A stretch of 64,000 bases of DNA from CAXSEF01 sp050920955 (GCA_050920955.1 JBPBQS010000204.1:1-64000), one strand, 5' to 3'; counted from the first letter of the stretch, positions 30,728 to 39,161 are shown. The notes: generated by a model not told the origin, from the letters alone. Numbers and translations: made by a program.

Positions 30728-31488
30728 GCCGCCTTCCGCCCGAGATAGACGTCGCGCACCCGCTGGTCCGCGAGCACCCGCCCGACCTCGTCCTCCATCA
30801 GCACGCTGCCCTGGTTGAAGACGGTGACCGTGGTCGCGATCATCCGGATGAACTGCATGTCGTGCTCCACCACCACGAGCGCCTGGGTGCGGCTGATCTC
30901 GCGGATCAGCTCGGCCGTGCGCAGCACCTCGGCGTGGTTCATCCCCGCCGCCGGCTCGTCGAGCAGGATCAGGTCCGGCTCCTGCGCCAGCACCGTGGCG
31001 ATCTCGACCCACTGCCGCTGCCCGTGCGCGAGCTGCCCCACGATGCGCCCCGCGATCGGCTCGAGCTGCAGCCGCGCCAGCGTGCGCTCCACCACCTCGC
31101 GCGCCCGCCTGACCGACCCGAGCCGGCCCGCCCCGATGAACACGTTCTCGCGCACGGTGAGCCCGTTGAACACGTTGGGCACCTGCGTCTTGATGCCCAC
31201 GCCGAGCCGCGCGATCTCGTGCGGGTTGGCGCCGGTGACGTCGCGCCCGCGCAGCAGGATGGTGCCCTCGGACGGCCGGAGCTGCCCGGTCAGCATCTTG
31301 AAGAACGTGCTCTTCCCCGCCCCGTTCGGCCCGATCAGGCAGCGCAGCTCCGCCTCGCGCAGCACCAAGTCCACGGACTGCACCGCCGTGACCCCCCCGA
31401 ACCGCATGGTGAGCCCGCGCGCCTCCAGCAGCAGCGCGCTGTCCGCCGGCAGGCTCTTGCGCGCCCCGGGCACCGCCGCCCCGCTCAC
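30724..31488 (-). CDS. urtD: Urea/amide ABC transporter ATP-binding protein UrtD (set 1)
   Basis: A 254-residue LivG/UrtD-class ATPase. After a short N-terminal tail come LTMRFGGVTAVQSVDLVL, Walker A GPNGAGKST, GVGIKTQVPNVFNGLTVREN, signature LAHGQRQWVEIA and Walker B LILLDEPAAGMNHAEV. The combination LAHGQ/QWVEIA with EPAAGM is characteristic of UrtD rather than LivG. The GTG start at 31488 overlaps the permease stop (GTGA) and its own stop overlaps the urtE start, so C-D-E are translationally coupled. Confidence 0.9.
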   Translation of the reverse strand: MSGAAVPGARKSLPADSALLLEARGLTMRFGGVTAVQSVDLVLREAELRCLIGPNGAGKSTFFKMLTGQLRPSEGTILLRGRDVTGANPHEIARLGVGIKTQVPNVFNGLTVRENVFIGAGRLGSVRRAREVVERTLARLQLEPIAGRIVGQLAHGQRQWVEIATVLAQEPDLILLDEPAAGMNHAEVLRTAELIREISRTQALVVVEHDMQFIRMIATTVTVFNQGSVLMEDEVGRVLADQRVRDVYLGRKAA

Positions 31489-32522
31489 CGCCCCGCCTCC
31501 GCCGCGTCGCCCGCCGGAACCGGCAAGACGGCGGCCGGACGCCTGAGCGCGAGCAGCCGGTCGCGTATCACCGGCACGACGCCCTGCGGCACGAGCAGCA
31601 CGAAGGCCACGAGCACGACGCCGAGCCCGAGGTTGGAGTCGACCATGCTCTGCGTCCCCGCCAGGATGATGAGGTACTGGATGCCGACGGCGCCCAGCAT
31701 CGGCCCGACCAGCGTGCCGAGCCCGCCGACGAGCACGAAGATGATCACCTGCGCCGACATGGTCAGCCCGAACACGGTGGGGCTGATGAAGCCGCCCCAG
31801 TTGGTGAACAGGCAGCCCGCCAGCCCGCCGACGCCCGCCGCGATCACGAACGTCGCCAGCTTGTACAGCCGCGGGTCGTAGCCGAGCAGCATCGCGCGCG
31901 TCTCGTTCTCCCGGATCGCCACGACGACGCGCCCGAACCGGCTCGCCAGGATCGCGCGCAGCAGCACGTAGACCCCGATCAGCGACCCCATCGACGCGTA
32001 CCACCCCTGCACCGGGTCGAGCGGGCTCGCCGCGTCGCCGGGCATGTTGAGCGGCGGCACCCCGGGGATGCCGTTGAACCCGCCCAGCGCCGCGCTGCCG
32101 ATCGCGTACTCGCTGCCCGACGTGGAGTTCACCAGCTGGAACAGGATGATCGACACGGTGAGCGTGATGACGCCGATGTAGGCATCGCTGATGCGCCCGA
32201 AGAACATGAAGTACCCGAGCAGCGCCGCGAACAGCATCGGCACCGCGACCGACAGCGCCACCGGCAGCGTGCTCTCGCCGAAGTTGATCACCGACACCGC
32301 GTAGGCATACCCGCCGAGCCCCAGGAACGCCGCCTGGCCGAACGACATGATCCCGCCGTAGCCCCACAGGAACCCCTGGCTGAGCGCGAACATCGCCATC
32401 GCCGCGAACACGGTCATCTGCACGATGCCGAACAGGTCCAGCACCTGCGGCAGCCCGAACATCAGCGCCAGCCCCGCCACGACCACGGCCACGAAGCCGC
32501 CCCAGCCGCTCACCGCCCGCAC
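31485..32522 (-). CDS. urtC: Urea/amide ABC transporter permease UrtC (set 1)
   Basis: A LivM/UrtC-like inner membrane permease of about 345 residues with 8-10 hydrophobic segments. Visible family features are MFALSQGFLWGYGGIMSFGQ, AAFLGLGGYAYAV, and the coupling-helix region AIRENETRAMLLGYDPRLYK. The start is unclear: GTG at 32522 is preferred, but TTG at 32540 is in frame and would lie inside repeat A6; neither has a good Shine-Dalgarno sequence. The repeat separates it from urtB, so expression relative to the upstream genes may be reduced. Confidence 0.85.
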   Translation of the reverse strand: MRAVSGWGGFVAVVVAGLALMFGLPQVLDLFGIVQMTVFAAMAMFALSQGFLWGYGGIMSFGQAAFLGLGGYAYAVSVINFGESTLPVALSVAVPMLFAALLGYFMFFGRISDAYIGVITLTVSIILFQLVNSTSGSEYAIGSAALGGFNGIPGVPPLNMPGDAASPLDPVQGWYASMGSLIGVYVLLRAILASRFGRVVVAIRENETRAMLLGYDPRLYKLATFVIAAGVGGLAGCLFTNWGGFISPTVFGLTMSAQVIIFVLVGGLGTLVGPMLGAVGIQYLIILAGTQSMVDSNLGLGVVLVAFVLLVPQGVVPVIRDRLLALRRPAAVLPVPAGDAAEAGR

Positions 32523-32530
32523 CCGCAAGG

Positions 32531-32658
32531 AAGAAAGCAAGCATGGGCTCTGCCCAAACCCGCCAGAGGCTGGGCCTCTGGACTGCCTTCCCTAAGGGAT
32601 GCGTTCCAAGGGCGCAGCCTTTGGCGGAGTTTGAGGCAGAGCCTCAACCTTGCTTCCC
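32531..32658. repeat. Intergenic palindromic repeat, family A, copy 6
   Basis: This copy lies inside the first Urt operon between urtB and urtC. Left end AAGCAAGCATGGGCTCTGCC, AACCCGCCAGAGGCTGGGCC, central CCCTAAGGG, then CCTTTGGCGGAGTTTGAGGC and AGAGCCTCAACCTTGCTTCC. It covers the region where the ribosome binding site of urtC should be, so the start of that gene is hard to fix. Confidence 0.88.
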
Positions 32659-32664
32659 TCGTGA

Positions 32665-33531
32665 TCACAAGCTCCTCCGCAGAAAACGCCCGGTGATGCC
32701 CTGCGGCAGGATTCGGATCATCAGCACCGCGGCCAGCAGGAGCGCGACGTTGCCGATGATCGGCGTGGTCTGGAACGACACCAGCTCGTCGATGACGCCG
32801 AACAGCGACGAGGCGAGCCCGGTGCCGGTGATGATCGCCGGCCCGCCGCCGAGCACGGTGATGAACGCGCGCGCGATGTAGGCCGCCCCCATCCCCGGCG
32901 AAACCCCGGAGACCGGCGCCAGCACGCCGCCGGCGAGCCCCGCGAGCGCGGAGCCCAGCGCGAACGCCGCCATGTAGATCGTCGGCGGCGACACGCCGAG
33001 CGCTGCCGACATGTTCGGGTTCTGCATGGTCGCGCGCAGCACAAGCCCGAACTTCGTCGCCCGCAGCAGCGCGAGCATGCCCAGCAGCGCCGCCGCCGCC
33101 GCCGCGATGATCACCACGCTGTACAGGCTCGCGCCGTAGCGCCCGATCGAGAACCCCCCGACGGGCGCCGACACCCCGCGCACGACGTTGCCGAAGATCG
33201 TGGTCGTGAGCCCGATCAGCCCGAGGCTGACGCCCCATGTCGCCAGCATGGTGTCGATGATCCGCCCGTAGAGGAAGCGGATCAGCGTGCGCTCCAGCAC
33301 CAGCCCGACCAGGCCCACCACCAGCGGCGGCAGTACCAGCATCGACACCCACGTGTTGACGCCGGCGTGCGCCGCGGTGACCGCGGTGTAGGCGCCGAGC
33401 ATCATGAACTCGCCGTGCGCGAGGTTGATGATGCGCATCATGCCGTAGATCACGCCCAGGCCCAGCGTGATCAGCACCAGCGTCGCCACGCTGGTGAGCA
33501 CGTTGAACGCGAGCAGCCCCGCGAGGTCCAT
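32665..33531 (-). CDS. urtB: Urea/amide ABC transporter permease UrtB (set 1, short form)
   Basis: A 288-residue LivH-like permease with about eight transmembrane segments. Typical motifs: GLGVIYGMMRIINLAHGEFM near the N-terminus, a coupling-loop region LRATMQNPNMSAALGVSP, and GVSPGMGAAYIARAFITVLGG. It lacks the long periplasmic N-terminal extension present in the second UrtB of this window, so it resembles amide-type (Fmd) or branched-chain permeases more than the long urea-type UrtB. Ten bases separate it from urtA upstream. Confidence 0.88.
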   Translation of the reverse strand: MDLAGLLAFNVLTSVATLVLITLGLGVIYGMMRIINLAHGEFMMLGAYTAVTAAHAGVNTWVSMLVLPPLVVGLVGLVLERTLIRFLYGRIIDTMLATWGVSLGLIGLTTTIFGNVVRGVSAPVGGFSIGRYGASLYSVVIIAAAAAALLGMLALLRATKFGLVLRATMQNPNMSAALGVSPPTIYMAAFALGSALAGLAGGVLAPVSGVSPGMGAAYIARAFITVLGGGPAIITGTGLASSLFGVIDELVSFQTTPIIGNVALLLAAVLMIRILPQGITGRFLRRSL

Positions 33532-33541
33532 GACGCCGGCC

Positions 33542-34786
33542 CTAGATGCCTGGCACGAACTGCTTGTTCGTCGTGGGCGCCTTGATCAGGTCGCACGCGC
33601 CGGCGGTGTCGGCGGGATACTGGTCCGGGTAGCTCGCCATGATGCTCCACTTCCTGTCCTTCGGCTGGGCCAGGTAGGTGTTGCGGATGGTGTGGTGCGT
33701 CTTCGGGTCCATGGTCACCTTGCCCGACGGCCCGTCGATGGTGATGCCGCTCTCCAGTGCCGCGATCACCTTGGACTGCTCGACGGAGCCTGCCTTCCGC
33801 ACGCCCTCCGCCCACAGCATGATGCCCTCGTACGTCGCCGAATCCAGCTCGCCGAGATCGGTCACGCCCGCGCCGAACTTCGCCTGCATGCCCTTGACGA
33901 AATCCTTGCCCGTGGGGGTATCCACGTCGTTGTACCAGCCGAAGCTCGTGACGATGCCGTCGGTGGTGGACGCGTCCATCGTGGTCAGCTCGTCGCCGAG
34001 CCCGAACACCGTCGAGCCCATCGGGATCTTCGGCTTCATGCCCGCCGCGTCCCACTGCCGGTAGAACCCGGAGTGGTTGGCGCCGACCAGCGCGGACAGC
34101 AGGAACTCCGGCTGCGCCTGCTGGATGCGGCTGATCGCCGACGAGAAATCCGTGACGTCGAGCGGGAAGAAGTCCGTCTGTGCCACGCTGCCGCCGCCGT
34201 CGCGCACGAACTTGGTCATCCACTTCGCGGTGATCTGGCCGTAGTTGTAGTCGGCCGCGATGATGTAGGCCTTCTTGCCCCAGGTCTTGAGCGCGTGGTC
34301 GACGACGTGGTCGACGGTCTGTGCCGGCGTGGTGCCGGTGCAGAACACGTTGCGGTCGCACACCCCGCCCTCGTACTGGGTGTTGTAGAAGTACAGGGTC
34401 TTGTAGCGGTCCAGCGTAGGCCGGATCGCCTCGCGCGACGCCGACGTGATGCCGCCCTGGATCACGTCGACCTTGTCCTTGAGCACGAGCTGCTGCGCGA
34501 ACTGCGAGTAGAGCTGCATGCTCGACTGCGTGTCGTAGCTGATGAGCTTGATCTGCCGCCCGAGCAGCCCGCCCGAGGCGTTCAGCAGCCCGACCGCGTA
34601 CTCCGTCGTCTGGATCATGCGCGAGCCCTCGAGCCCGATCGCCCCGGAGCCGTCGAGCAGGCTGCCCAGCTTGATCGGCTCTGCGGCCCACGCGGCGCGC
34701 GAGACGAACGGCGCGGCCAGGGCGCCCGCCGAAAGCAGCGTGCCCATCCTCAGCGCCTCGCGCCGCGTGATCGTGGTGTCGGTCAT
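33542..34786 (-). CDS. Urea/short-chain amide ABC transporter substrate-binding protein (set 1)
   Basis: A 414-residue periplasmic type I binding protein of the UrtA/FmdD kind. A twin-arginine-like signal (TRREALRMG, then a hydrophobic stretch ending SRAAWA) covers residues 1 to about 35. The mature part begins EPIKLGSLLDGSGAIGLEG and has GGLLGRQIKLISYDTQS, FYNTQYEGGVCDRNVFCTG and ALVGANHSGFYRQWDAAG, characteristic of the urea/amide subgroup. ATG at 34786 has AAGGA upstream. A sigma-54-type promoter lies 100-115 bp upstream on this strand. It heads the leftward set urtA-B-C-D-E. Confidence 0.9.
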   Translation of the reverse strand: MTDTTITRREALRMGTLLSAGALAAPFVSRAAWAAEPIKLGSLLDGSGAIGLEGSRMIQTTEYAVGLLNASGGLLGRQIKLISYDTQSSMQLYSQFAQQLVLKDKVDVIQGGITSASREAIRPTLDRYKTLYFYNTQYEGGVCDRNVFCTGTTPAQTVDHVVDHALKTWGKKAYIIAADYNYGQITAKWMTKFVRDGGGSVAQTDFFPLDVTDFSSAISRIQQAQPEFLLSALVGANHSGFYRQWDAAGMKPKIPMGSTVFGLGDELTTMDASTTDGIVTSFGWYNDVDTPTGKDFVKGMQAKFGAGVTDLGELDSATYEGIMLWAEGVRKAGSVEQSKVIAALESGITIDGPSGKVTMDPKTHHTIRNTYLAQPKDRKWSIMASYPDQYPADTAGACDLIKAPTTNKQFVPGI

Positions 34787-34885
34787 CGGTCGGATCCTTC
34801 CTGTCGCATCAAGCACGCCATCCGTTGTGCAGGCGAAAGGACCATCGCCCGGCCACGCCCGTCGCGGGTGCACGCCCCGCCTCAT

Positions 34886-34901
34886 TGCAAGACCGGTGCC
34901 A
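34886..34901 (-). promoter_or_regulatory. Sigma-54-type promoter for the first Urt operon
   Basis: Read on the minus strand the site is TGGCACCGGTCTTGCA, matching the -24/-12 consensus TGGCACG-N4-TTGCW at every key position except the last base of the -24 box. Transcription would start about 12 bases downstream, near 34874, leaving a leader of roughly 90 bases before urtA. Sigma-54 promoters need an activator such as NtrC, consistent with nitrogen control. Confidence 0.75.
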
Positions 34902-34954
34902 CCCCTTCCCGAACGCCGGTCCAGGGCAGCGCCCTGGCCTTGCTCCTCTCCGCC

Positions 34955-35971
34955 TCAGCTCGCGAGCAGCTCCTTCAACGCGTCGTCGAGCACGCGAATG
35001 TCGTCCGGGCTCGTCCCTGGCCCGCCCGCGAAATGCCCCCAGAAGCTGTCGACGACGCGCAGCTCCGCGTTGGGCATGTGCGACACCTCGATGGCGTTGT
35101 CCTCCTGCGGAAAGTACAGGTCCGTCGAGGACGGCATGACGATGGCCCGCGCCGTGATCGCCGCCAGCGCCTTCGGCAGGTCGCCCTTGAACACCGGGTT
35201 GTCGCTGATGTCGCCGTGCTGCCAGGTCCACAGCATGCCGAGCAGGTTGTTGGCATCCTTGGCGAGGAACAGCCCCTCCCAGAACCCCACCAGGAAGTCC
35301 TCCAGCGACGCGTACCCCATGATCTCGATGTCCGCCCGCCTGCGGTAGAACTCCTGGCTGAACCCCCACCCGGCATAGACGCGCGCGAACGCCCGCAGCC
35401 CCCGCGCCGGCGGCCTGTCGTACCACCCGTCCGCGAACGCCGCGTCCGCCATCAGCGCGCTGCGAGCGCCCTCGAGGAACACGAAGTTGTGCCGTGAGCA
35501 CTTCGCCGACCCCTGGAACGGCAGGATGCGCTCGACCATGCCGGGATACAGCGCCCCCCAGTGGTAGGTCTGCAGCGCCCCCATCGACCACCCCGTCACC
35601 AGCTTCACCGTCTCGATGCCGAAATGCTCCGTCACCAGCCGGTGCTGCTGCACCACGTTGTCGTACGCGGTCACGCGCGGGAACGCCCCTGCGCCGTACG
35701 GCGGCGGCGTGTTGCTCGGCGAGGTGGACAGCCCGTTGCAGAACATGTTGGGGATGATGATGAAATAGCGCGCCGGGTCGAGCGCCATGCCCGGCCCGAT
35801 CAGCCACTCGTTCTCCGTGTGCTGCCCCGAGTACCACGTCGGATAGACGATCACGTTGTCCTTCGCCGGGCTCAGCGTGCCGAACGTCTTGTACGCCAGC
35901 TTCGCGTCGCGCAGCGTGGCGCCGGACTGCAGCACGACGTCGCCCGCCGCGAAGATCTCGTGGTCCGGCAT
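34955..35971 (-). CDS. MetX-like alpha/beta hydrolase
   Basis: A 338-residue protein of the homoserine O-acetyltransferase-like alpha/beta fold group. Nucleophile elbow GWSMGALQTYHW near residue 148, oxyanion region YPTWYSGQHTENEWLIGPG, catalytic acid candidate in MPSSTDLYFP and a histidine in WGHFAGGPGTSPDDI near the C-terminus. It lacks nearby methionine genes, and related proteins are often simple hydrolases, so a role in hydrolysing an amide or ester brought in by the flanking Urt transporters is more likely than methionine synthesis; this is inference. AGGAG lies 10 bp before the ATG, and a sigma-54-type promoter lies 42-57 bp upstream. Confidence 0.85.
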   Translation of the reverse strand: MPDHEIFAAGDVVLQSGATLRDAKLAYKTFGTLSPAKDNVIVYPTWYSGQHTENEWLIGPGMALDPARYFIIIPNMFCNGLSTSPSNTPPPYGAGAFPRVTAYDNVVQQHRLVTEHFGIETVKLVTGWSMGALQTYHWGALYPGMVERILPFQGSAKCSRHNFVFLEGARSALMADAAFADGWYDRPPARGLRAFARVYAGWGFSQEFYRRRADIEIMGYASLEDFLVGFWEGLFLAKDANNLLGMLWTWQHGDISDNPVFKGDLPKALAAITARAIVMPSSTDLYFPQEDNAIEVSHMPNAELRVVDSFWGHFAGGPGTSPDDIRVLDDALKELLAS

Positions 35972-36012
35972 GGCCTGTCGCTCCTGTCATGGTTCAAATC
36001 CGCAGCCGCATC

Positions 36013-36028
36013 TGCACGCGCCGTGCCA
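36013..36028 (-). promoter_or_regulatory. Sigma-54-type promoter for the MetX-like hydrolase
   Basis: Read on the minus strand the site is TGGCACGGCGCGTGCA: a perfect TGGCACG -24 box, four-base spacer, and GTGCA at -12 (consensus TTGCW, one mismatch). The expected start point is near 36001, 30 bases before the hydrolase ATG. It lies back to back with the promoter at 36144. Confidence 0.65.
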
Positions 36029-36143
36029 CCACCCGCAGGCCCCGCGGCCCCGCGCCACCCACGCCGCGCGGCAGATCCCGGCGCGAGTGACCGGTATGCA
36101 GGCACCTTCCGTACGGATTCCGACCCTCGCCCGCCTGCCACGC

Positions 36144-36159
36144 TGGCATGGCGGTTGCT
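36144..36159 (+). promoter_or_regulatory. Sigma-54-type promoter for the second Urt operon
   Basis: TGGCATGGCGGTTGCT matches TGGCACG-N4-TTGCW with one change (T for C in the -24 box). The expected start is near 36171, 20 bases before urtA, which has its own AGGAGA ribosome binding site. The 115 bp between this and the divergent site at 36013-36028 is the natural place for shared activator binding. Confidence 0.75.
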
Positions 36160-36190
36160 TCATGCCCGCCGCCCAGCATCAGGAGACACC

Positions 36191-37420
36191 ATGATCCCGT
36201 CCACCCGGCGGAGCGTGCTTGCGGGCATCGCCGCGACCCTCGCCGCGCCCGCGATCATCCGCCCCGCCCACGCCGCAGGCACCGTCAAGCTCGGCTGCCT
36301 GTTCTCCTCCTCTGGCACGATGGCCAACCTGGAGGGCCGGCTGAACTACGTCGCCCGCATGGCCGCCGACGAGCTGAACGCGTCCGGCGGCGTGCTCGGC
36401 CGCGAGGTGGAGGTCGTCGTCACCAACCCCGCCTCCGACTGGCCCACCTACGCCCAGCTCGGCCGCCAGCTCCTCCAGGAGCAGCACGTCGCCGCCCTCT
36501 TCGGCTGCTGGACCTCGGTGTCGCGCAAGACCGTCCTGCCCGTCGTCGAGCAGAACGACGCCCTCCTCTTCTACCCGCTTCATTTCGAGGGCGAGGAGAA
36601 CTCGAAGAACGTCGTCTACCTCAACTCCCCGCCCTCCAGCTCCGTCCTCCCCGCCGTGGACTACCTGATGGGCCCCGACGGCGTCGGGGCAAAACGCTTC
36701 TTCATGCTCGGCTCGGACTACGTCTGGCCGCGCACCGTCAACAAGATCCTCAAGGGCTACTGGGCCACCAAGGGCATCGCCCCCGCCGCCTGGCAGGAGG
36801 AGTACGTCCCCTTCGGCTTCAGCAACTTCGCCGACCTCGTCGGCCGCATCCGCAGCTTCGCCGACGCCGGCGGCGGCCAGCCCATCGTCGTGCTCACCAC
36901 CGTCGGCAGCTCGATCCCCGACTTCCTGCGCGAGTACGCCAACCAGGGCCTCAAGCCCACCGACATCCCCGTCCTCGGCCTCGACATGGTGGAGGCCGAC
37001 CTCGAAGGCCTGAACACCGCCGCGCTCGCCGGCAACCTGAACTGCTGGGCCTACCTGCAGAACGCCCCCGGCCCCCGCAACAAGCAGTTCCTCGCCGACT
37101 GGGCCGCCTACGTGAAGCGCTCCGGCGCCCCCTTCAGCCCCACCGTCGTGATCGACCCCATGGTCTCCACCTACGACGGCGTCCACCTCTGGGCGCAGGC
37201 CGCCAAGAAGGCCGGCTCGTTCGACGTCCCCGCCGTGCGCGCCGCCTTTCCCGGCCTGAGCCGCGAAAGCCCCTCCGGCTACACGCTCACCATGAACGCC
37301 GACAACAACTACGTCTCCCGCGGCGTGTTCATCGGCTCCGTCAACGACAGGCAGGGCTTCGACGTGCTCTGGCAGTCCAAGGGCACGCCCAAGCCCGTCC
37401 CGTTCAGCCCCTACGGCTGA
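36191..37420 (+). CDS. urtA: Urea ABC transporter substrate-binding protein UrtA (set 2)
   Basis: A 409-residue periplasmic binding protein. Twin-arginine-like signal TRRSVLAGIAATLAAPAI ends near PAHAA (about residue 29). The mature part reads GTVKLGCLFSSSGTMANLEG, then GGVLGREVEVVVTNPASDWP, ALFGCWTSVSRKTVLPVVE, FYPLHFEGEENSKNVVYLN and FMLGSDYVWPRTVNKILK, all typical of UrtA. AGGAGA lies 5 bp before the ATG at 36191. A sigma-54-type promoter lies just upstream. Repeat A7 separates it from urtB, a common way to keep binding protein levels above those of the membrane components. Confidence 0.92.
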   Translation: MIPSTRRSVLAGIAATLAAPAIIRPAHAAGTVKLGCLFSSSGTMANLEGRLNYVARMAADELNASGGVLGREVEVVVTNPASDWPTYAQLGRQLLQEQHVAALFGCWTSVSRKTVLPVVEQNDALLFYPLHFEGEENSKNVVYLNSPPSSSVLPAVDYLMGPDGVGAKRFFMLGSDYVWPRTVNKILKGYWATKGIAPAAWQEEYVPFGFSNFADLVGRIRSFADAGGGQPIVVLTTVGSSIPDFLREYANQGLKPTDIPVLGLDMVEADLEGLNTAALAGNLNCWAYLQNAPGPRNKQFLADWAAYVKRSGAPFSPTVVIDPMVSTYDGVHLWAQAAKKAGSFDVPAVRAAFPGLSRESPSGYTLTMNADNNYVSRGVFIGSVNDRQGFDVLWQSKGTPKPVPFSPYG

Positions 37421-37428
37421 GGCAGGTG

Positions 37429-37559
37429 AAGCAAGCAAGGTTGAGGCTCTGCCTCAAACTCCGCCAAAGGCTCGCCTTTGGAAACCGACACTTAAGGAAC
37501 GGGTTTCCAAAGGCCTCCAGGCCTTTGGCGGGTCCGGGCAGGGCCCGGCCTTGCCTGCC
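37429..37559. repeat. Intergenic palindromic repeat, family A, copy 7
   Basis: This copy lies between urtA and urtB of set 2. Left end GAAGCAAGCAAGG, GTTGAGGCTCTGCCTCAAAC, CTCCGCCAAAGGCTCGCC, TTTGGAAACC, central ACTTAAGG, GGTTTCCAAAGGCC, GGCCTTTGGCGGGTCCGGGC and CCGGCCTTGCCTGCC. It is the cleanest inverted repeat of the family and supplies the reference for the copy interrupted at 56799/59187. The first codons of urtB start within its right end. Confidence 0.9.
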
Positions 37560-39161
37560 TTGACCCGCCTCCTCGCCGCAGCGCTCTGCCTCGCCCTCCT
37601 CGCCACCCCCGCCCGCGCGCAGCCCGACCGCACCGCCGTGCTCGCCGCCCTGTGCGCGCCCGACAGCCGCGACGCCACCGCCGCCCTCGCCGGCCTCGTC
37701 TCCGACGCCCCCGCGTCCGACGCCGACACGCTCGCCTGGGCCACGACGGCGACCACGGCCTACGCCGCCCGCCAGCTCCGCTGCGCCCCCGACGGCCACG
37801 CCACGCTCGACCTCCCCGCCGGCCCCCTGGACGCCGCCACCCTCGCCCCCGCCACGCCCCCCGACGACGCCCGCACGCCCGTCCCGAACCTGCGCGCCCG
37901 CGCCGCCCTGGAACAGCTCGCCGCCGTGCTGACCCTGTTCACCGCCCGCGACGAGCCCACCCTCGCCGCCGCCGCCCACACCCTCGAACGCCGCGCCGAA
38001 GGCCTCCCCCCCTCGCTGCTCGAAGCCGCCCTGGCCCGCGACCCCGCCGCCGCCCCCACCCTGCGCGCCCTCCTGGTCGCCGCCGGCCTGCACGCGCCCG
38101 ACCCCGACGCCCGCCTGCGCGCCATCGCCGCCCTCGGCCAGGACGCCTCCACCCGCGCCGAGGTCCAGCTCGCAGCCCTGCGCGCCGACCCCGCCTACGC
38201 CGCCGACCCCCGCGTCGCCCACGCCCTCGACGCCTCGCTCGCCCGCGTGCGCCTCTGGCTCGGCGCGGGCCGCGTGCTGGTGGTGCTGTACAACGGCCTG
38301 AGCGTGGGCAGCGTGCTGTTCATGTCCGCGGCCGGCCTCGTGATCATCTTCGGCCTGATGGGCGTGATCAACCTGGCGCAGGGCGAGCTGATCACCGTCG
38401 GCGCCTACGCCACCTTCTGCACGCAGCAGGCCCTGCGCGCCTGGGCGCCGGCCTGGGTGAGCTGGTACCCGCTGCTCGCGATCCCCGTCGCCTTCGCCAC
38501 CACCGCGGCCCTGGGCGTCGCGATCGAGGTCCTCGTCGTGCGCCACCTCTACCGCCGCCCGCTGATGACCCTGCTCGCAACCTGGGCAATCAGCCTGCTC
38601 CTGATCAACGCGATCCGCGTCCTCTTCGGCAGCCAGAACCTGCAGTTCGCGACACCCCCCTACCTTACGGGCGGCGTGCGCGTGGTCGGCGACTTCCTCG
38701 TCACCTGGAACCACCTCGGCGCCATCCTCGCGGCAATCGTCGCCTTCGCCGCCACGCTGGCGGTGCTGCGCCTGACCGACCTCGGCCTGTTCATCCGCGC
38801 GGTGACGCAGAACCGCGCGATGGCCGAGGGCGTCGGCATCGCCACGCGCCGCATCGACATGGCCGCCTTCGGCCTGGGCGCGGGCCTGGCCGGGCTGAGC
38901 GGCGTGGCGCTCTCGCCGATCTACAACGTCAACCCCTCCATGGGCACGGGCTTCATCATCGACAGCTTCATGGTCGTCGTCCTCGGCGGCGTCGGCAGCC
39001 TCGCCGGCACCGCGCTGGCCGCCCTCGGCATCGGCCTGGTCGACGTCGGCATCGAGCCCTTCTACGGCGCCGTCGCCGCCAAGGTCGTCTCCCTCCTGCT
39101 GATCATCGCCATCATCCAGTGGCGCCCCGAAGGCCTCGTCCCCCCGCGCGGCCGCCGATGA
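37551..39161 (+). CDS. urtB: Urea ABC transporter permease UrtB (set 2, long form)
   Basis: A 536-residue permease. After a signal peptide (LLAAALCLALLATPARA) comes a periplasmic Ala-rich region of about 210 residues with helical-repeat character, then a LivH-like membrane domain from about residue 235: GLMGVINLAQGELITVGAYA, RAVTQNRAMAEGVGIATRRI and NVNPSMGTGFIIDSFMVVVL. Such an N-terminal extension is characteristic of bona fide urea-type UrtB. The start codon is TTG at 37551 or 37560, both within the end of repeat A7 and without a clear Shine-Dalgarno sequence. Its TGA overlaps the ATG of urtC. Confidence 0.9.
   Translation: MPALTRLLAAALCLALLATPARAQPDRTAVLAALCAPDSRDATAALAGLVSDAPASDADTLAWATTATTAYAARQLRCAPDGHATLDLPAGPLDAATLAPATPPDDARTPVPNLRARAALEQLAAVLTLFTARDEPTLAAAAHTLERRAEGLPPSLLEAALARDPAAAPTLRALLVAAGLHAPDPDARLRAIAALGQDASTRAEVQLAALRADPAYAADPRVAHALDASLARVRLWLGAGRVLVVLYNGLSVGSVLFMSAAGLVIIFGLMGVINLAQGELITVGAYATFCTQQALRAWAPAWVSWYPLLAIPVAFATTAALGVAIEVLVVRHLYRRPLMTLLATWAISLLLINAIRVLFGSQNLQFATPPYLTGGVRVVGDFLVTWNHLGAILAAIVAFAATLAVLRLTDLGLFIRAVTQNRAMAEGVGIATRRIDMAAFGLGAGLAGLSGVALSPIYNVNPSMGTGFIIDSFMVVVLGGVGSLAGTALAALGIGLVDVGIEPFYGAVAAKVVSLLLIIAIIQWRPEGLVPPRGRR

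Noticed and set aside
35972..36190. Guanidine or other riboswitch before the second Urt operon
   Set aside because: I looked for ykkC-type conserved segments because of the urea/guanidine link and found none; the promoter predicted here leaves only a 20-base leader.
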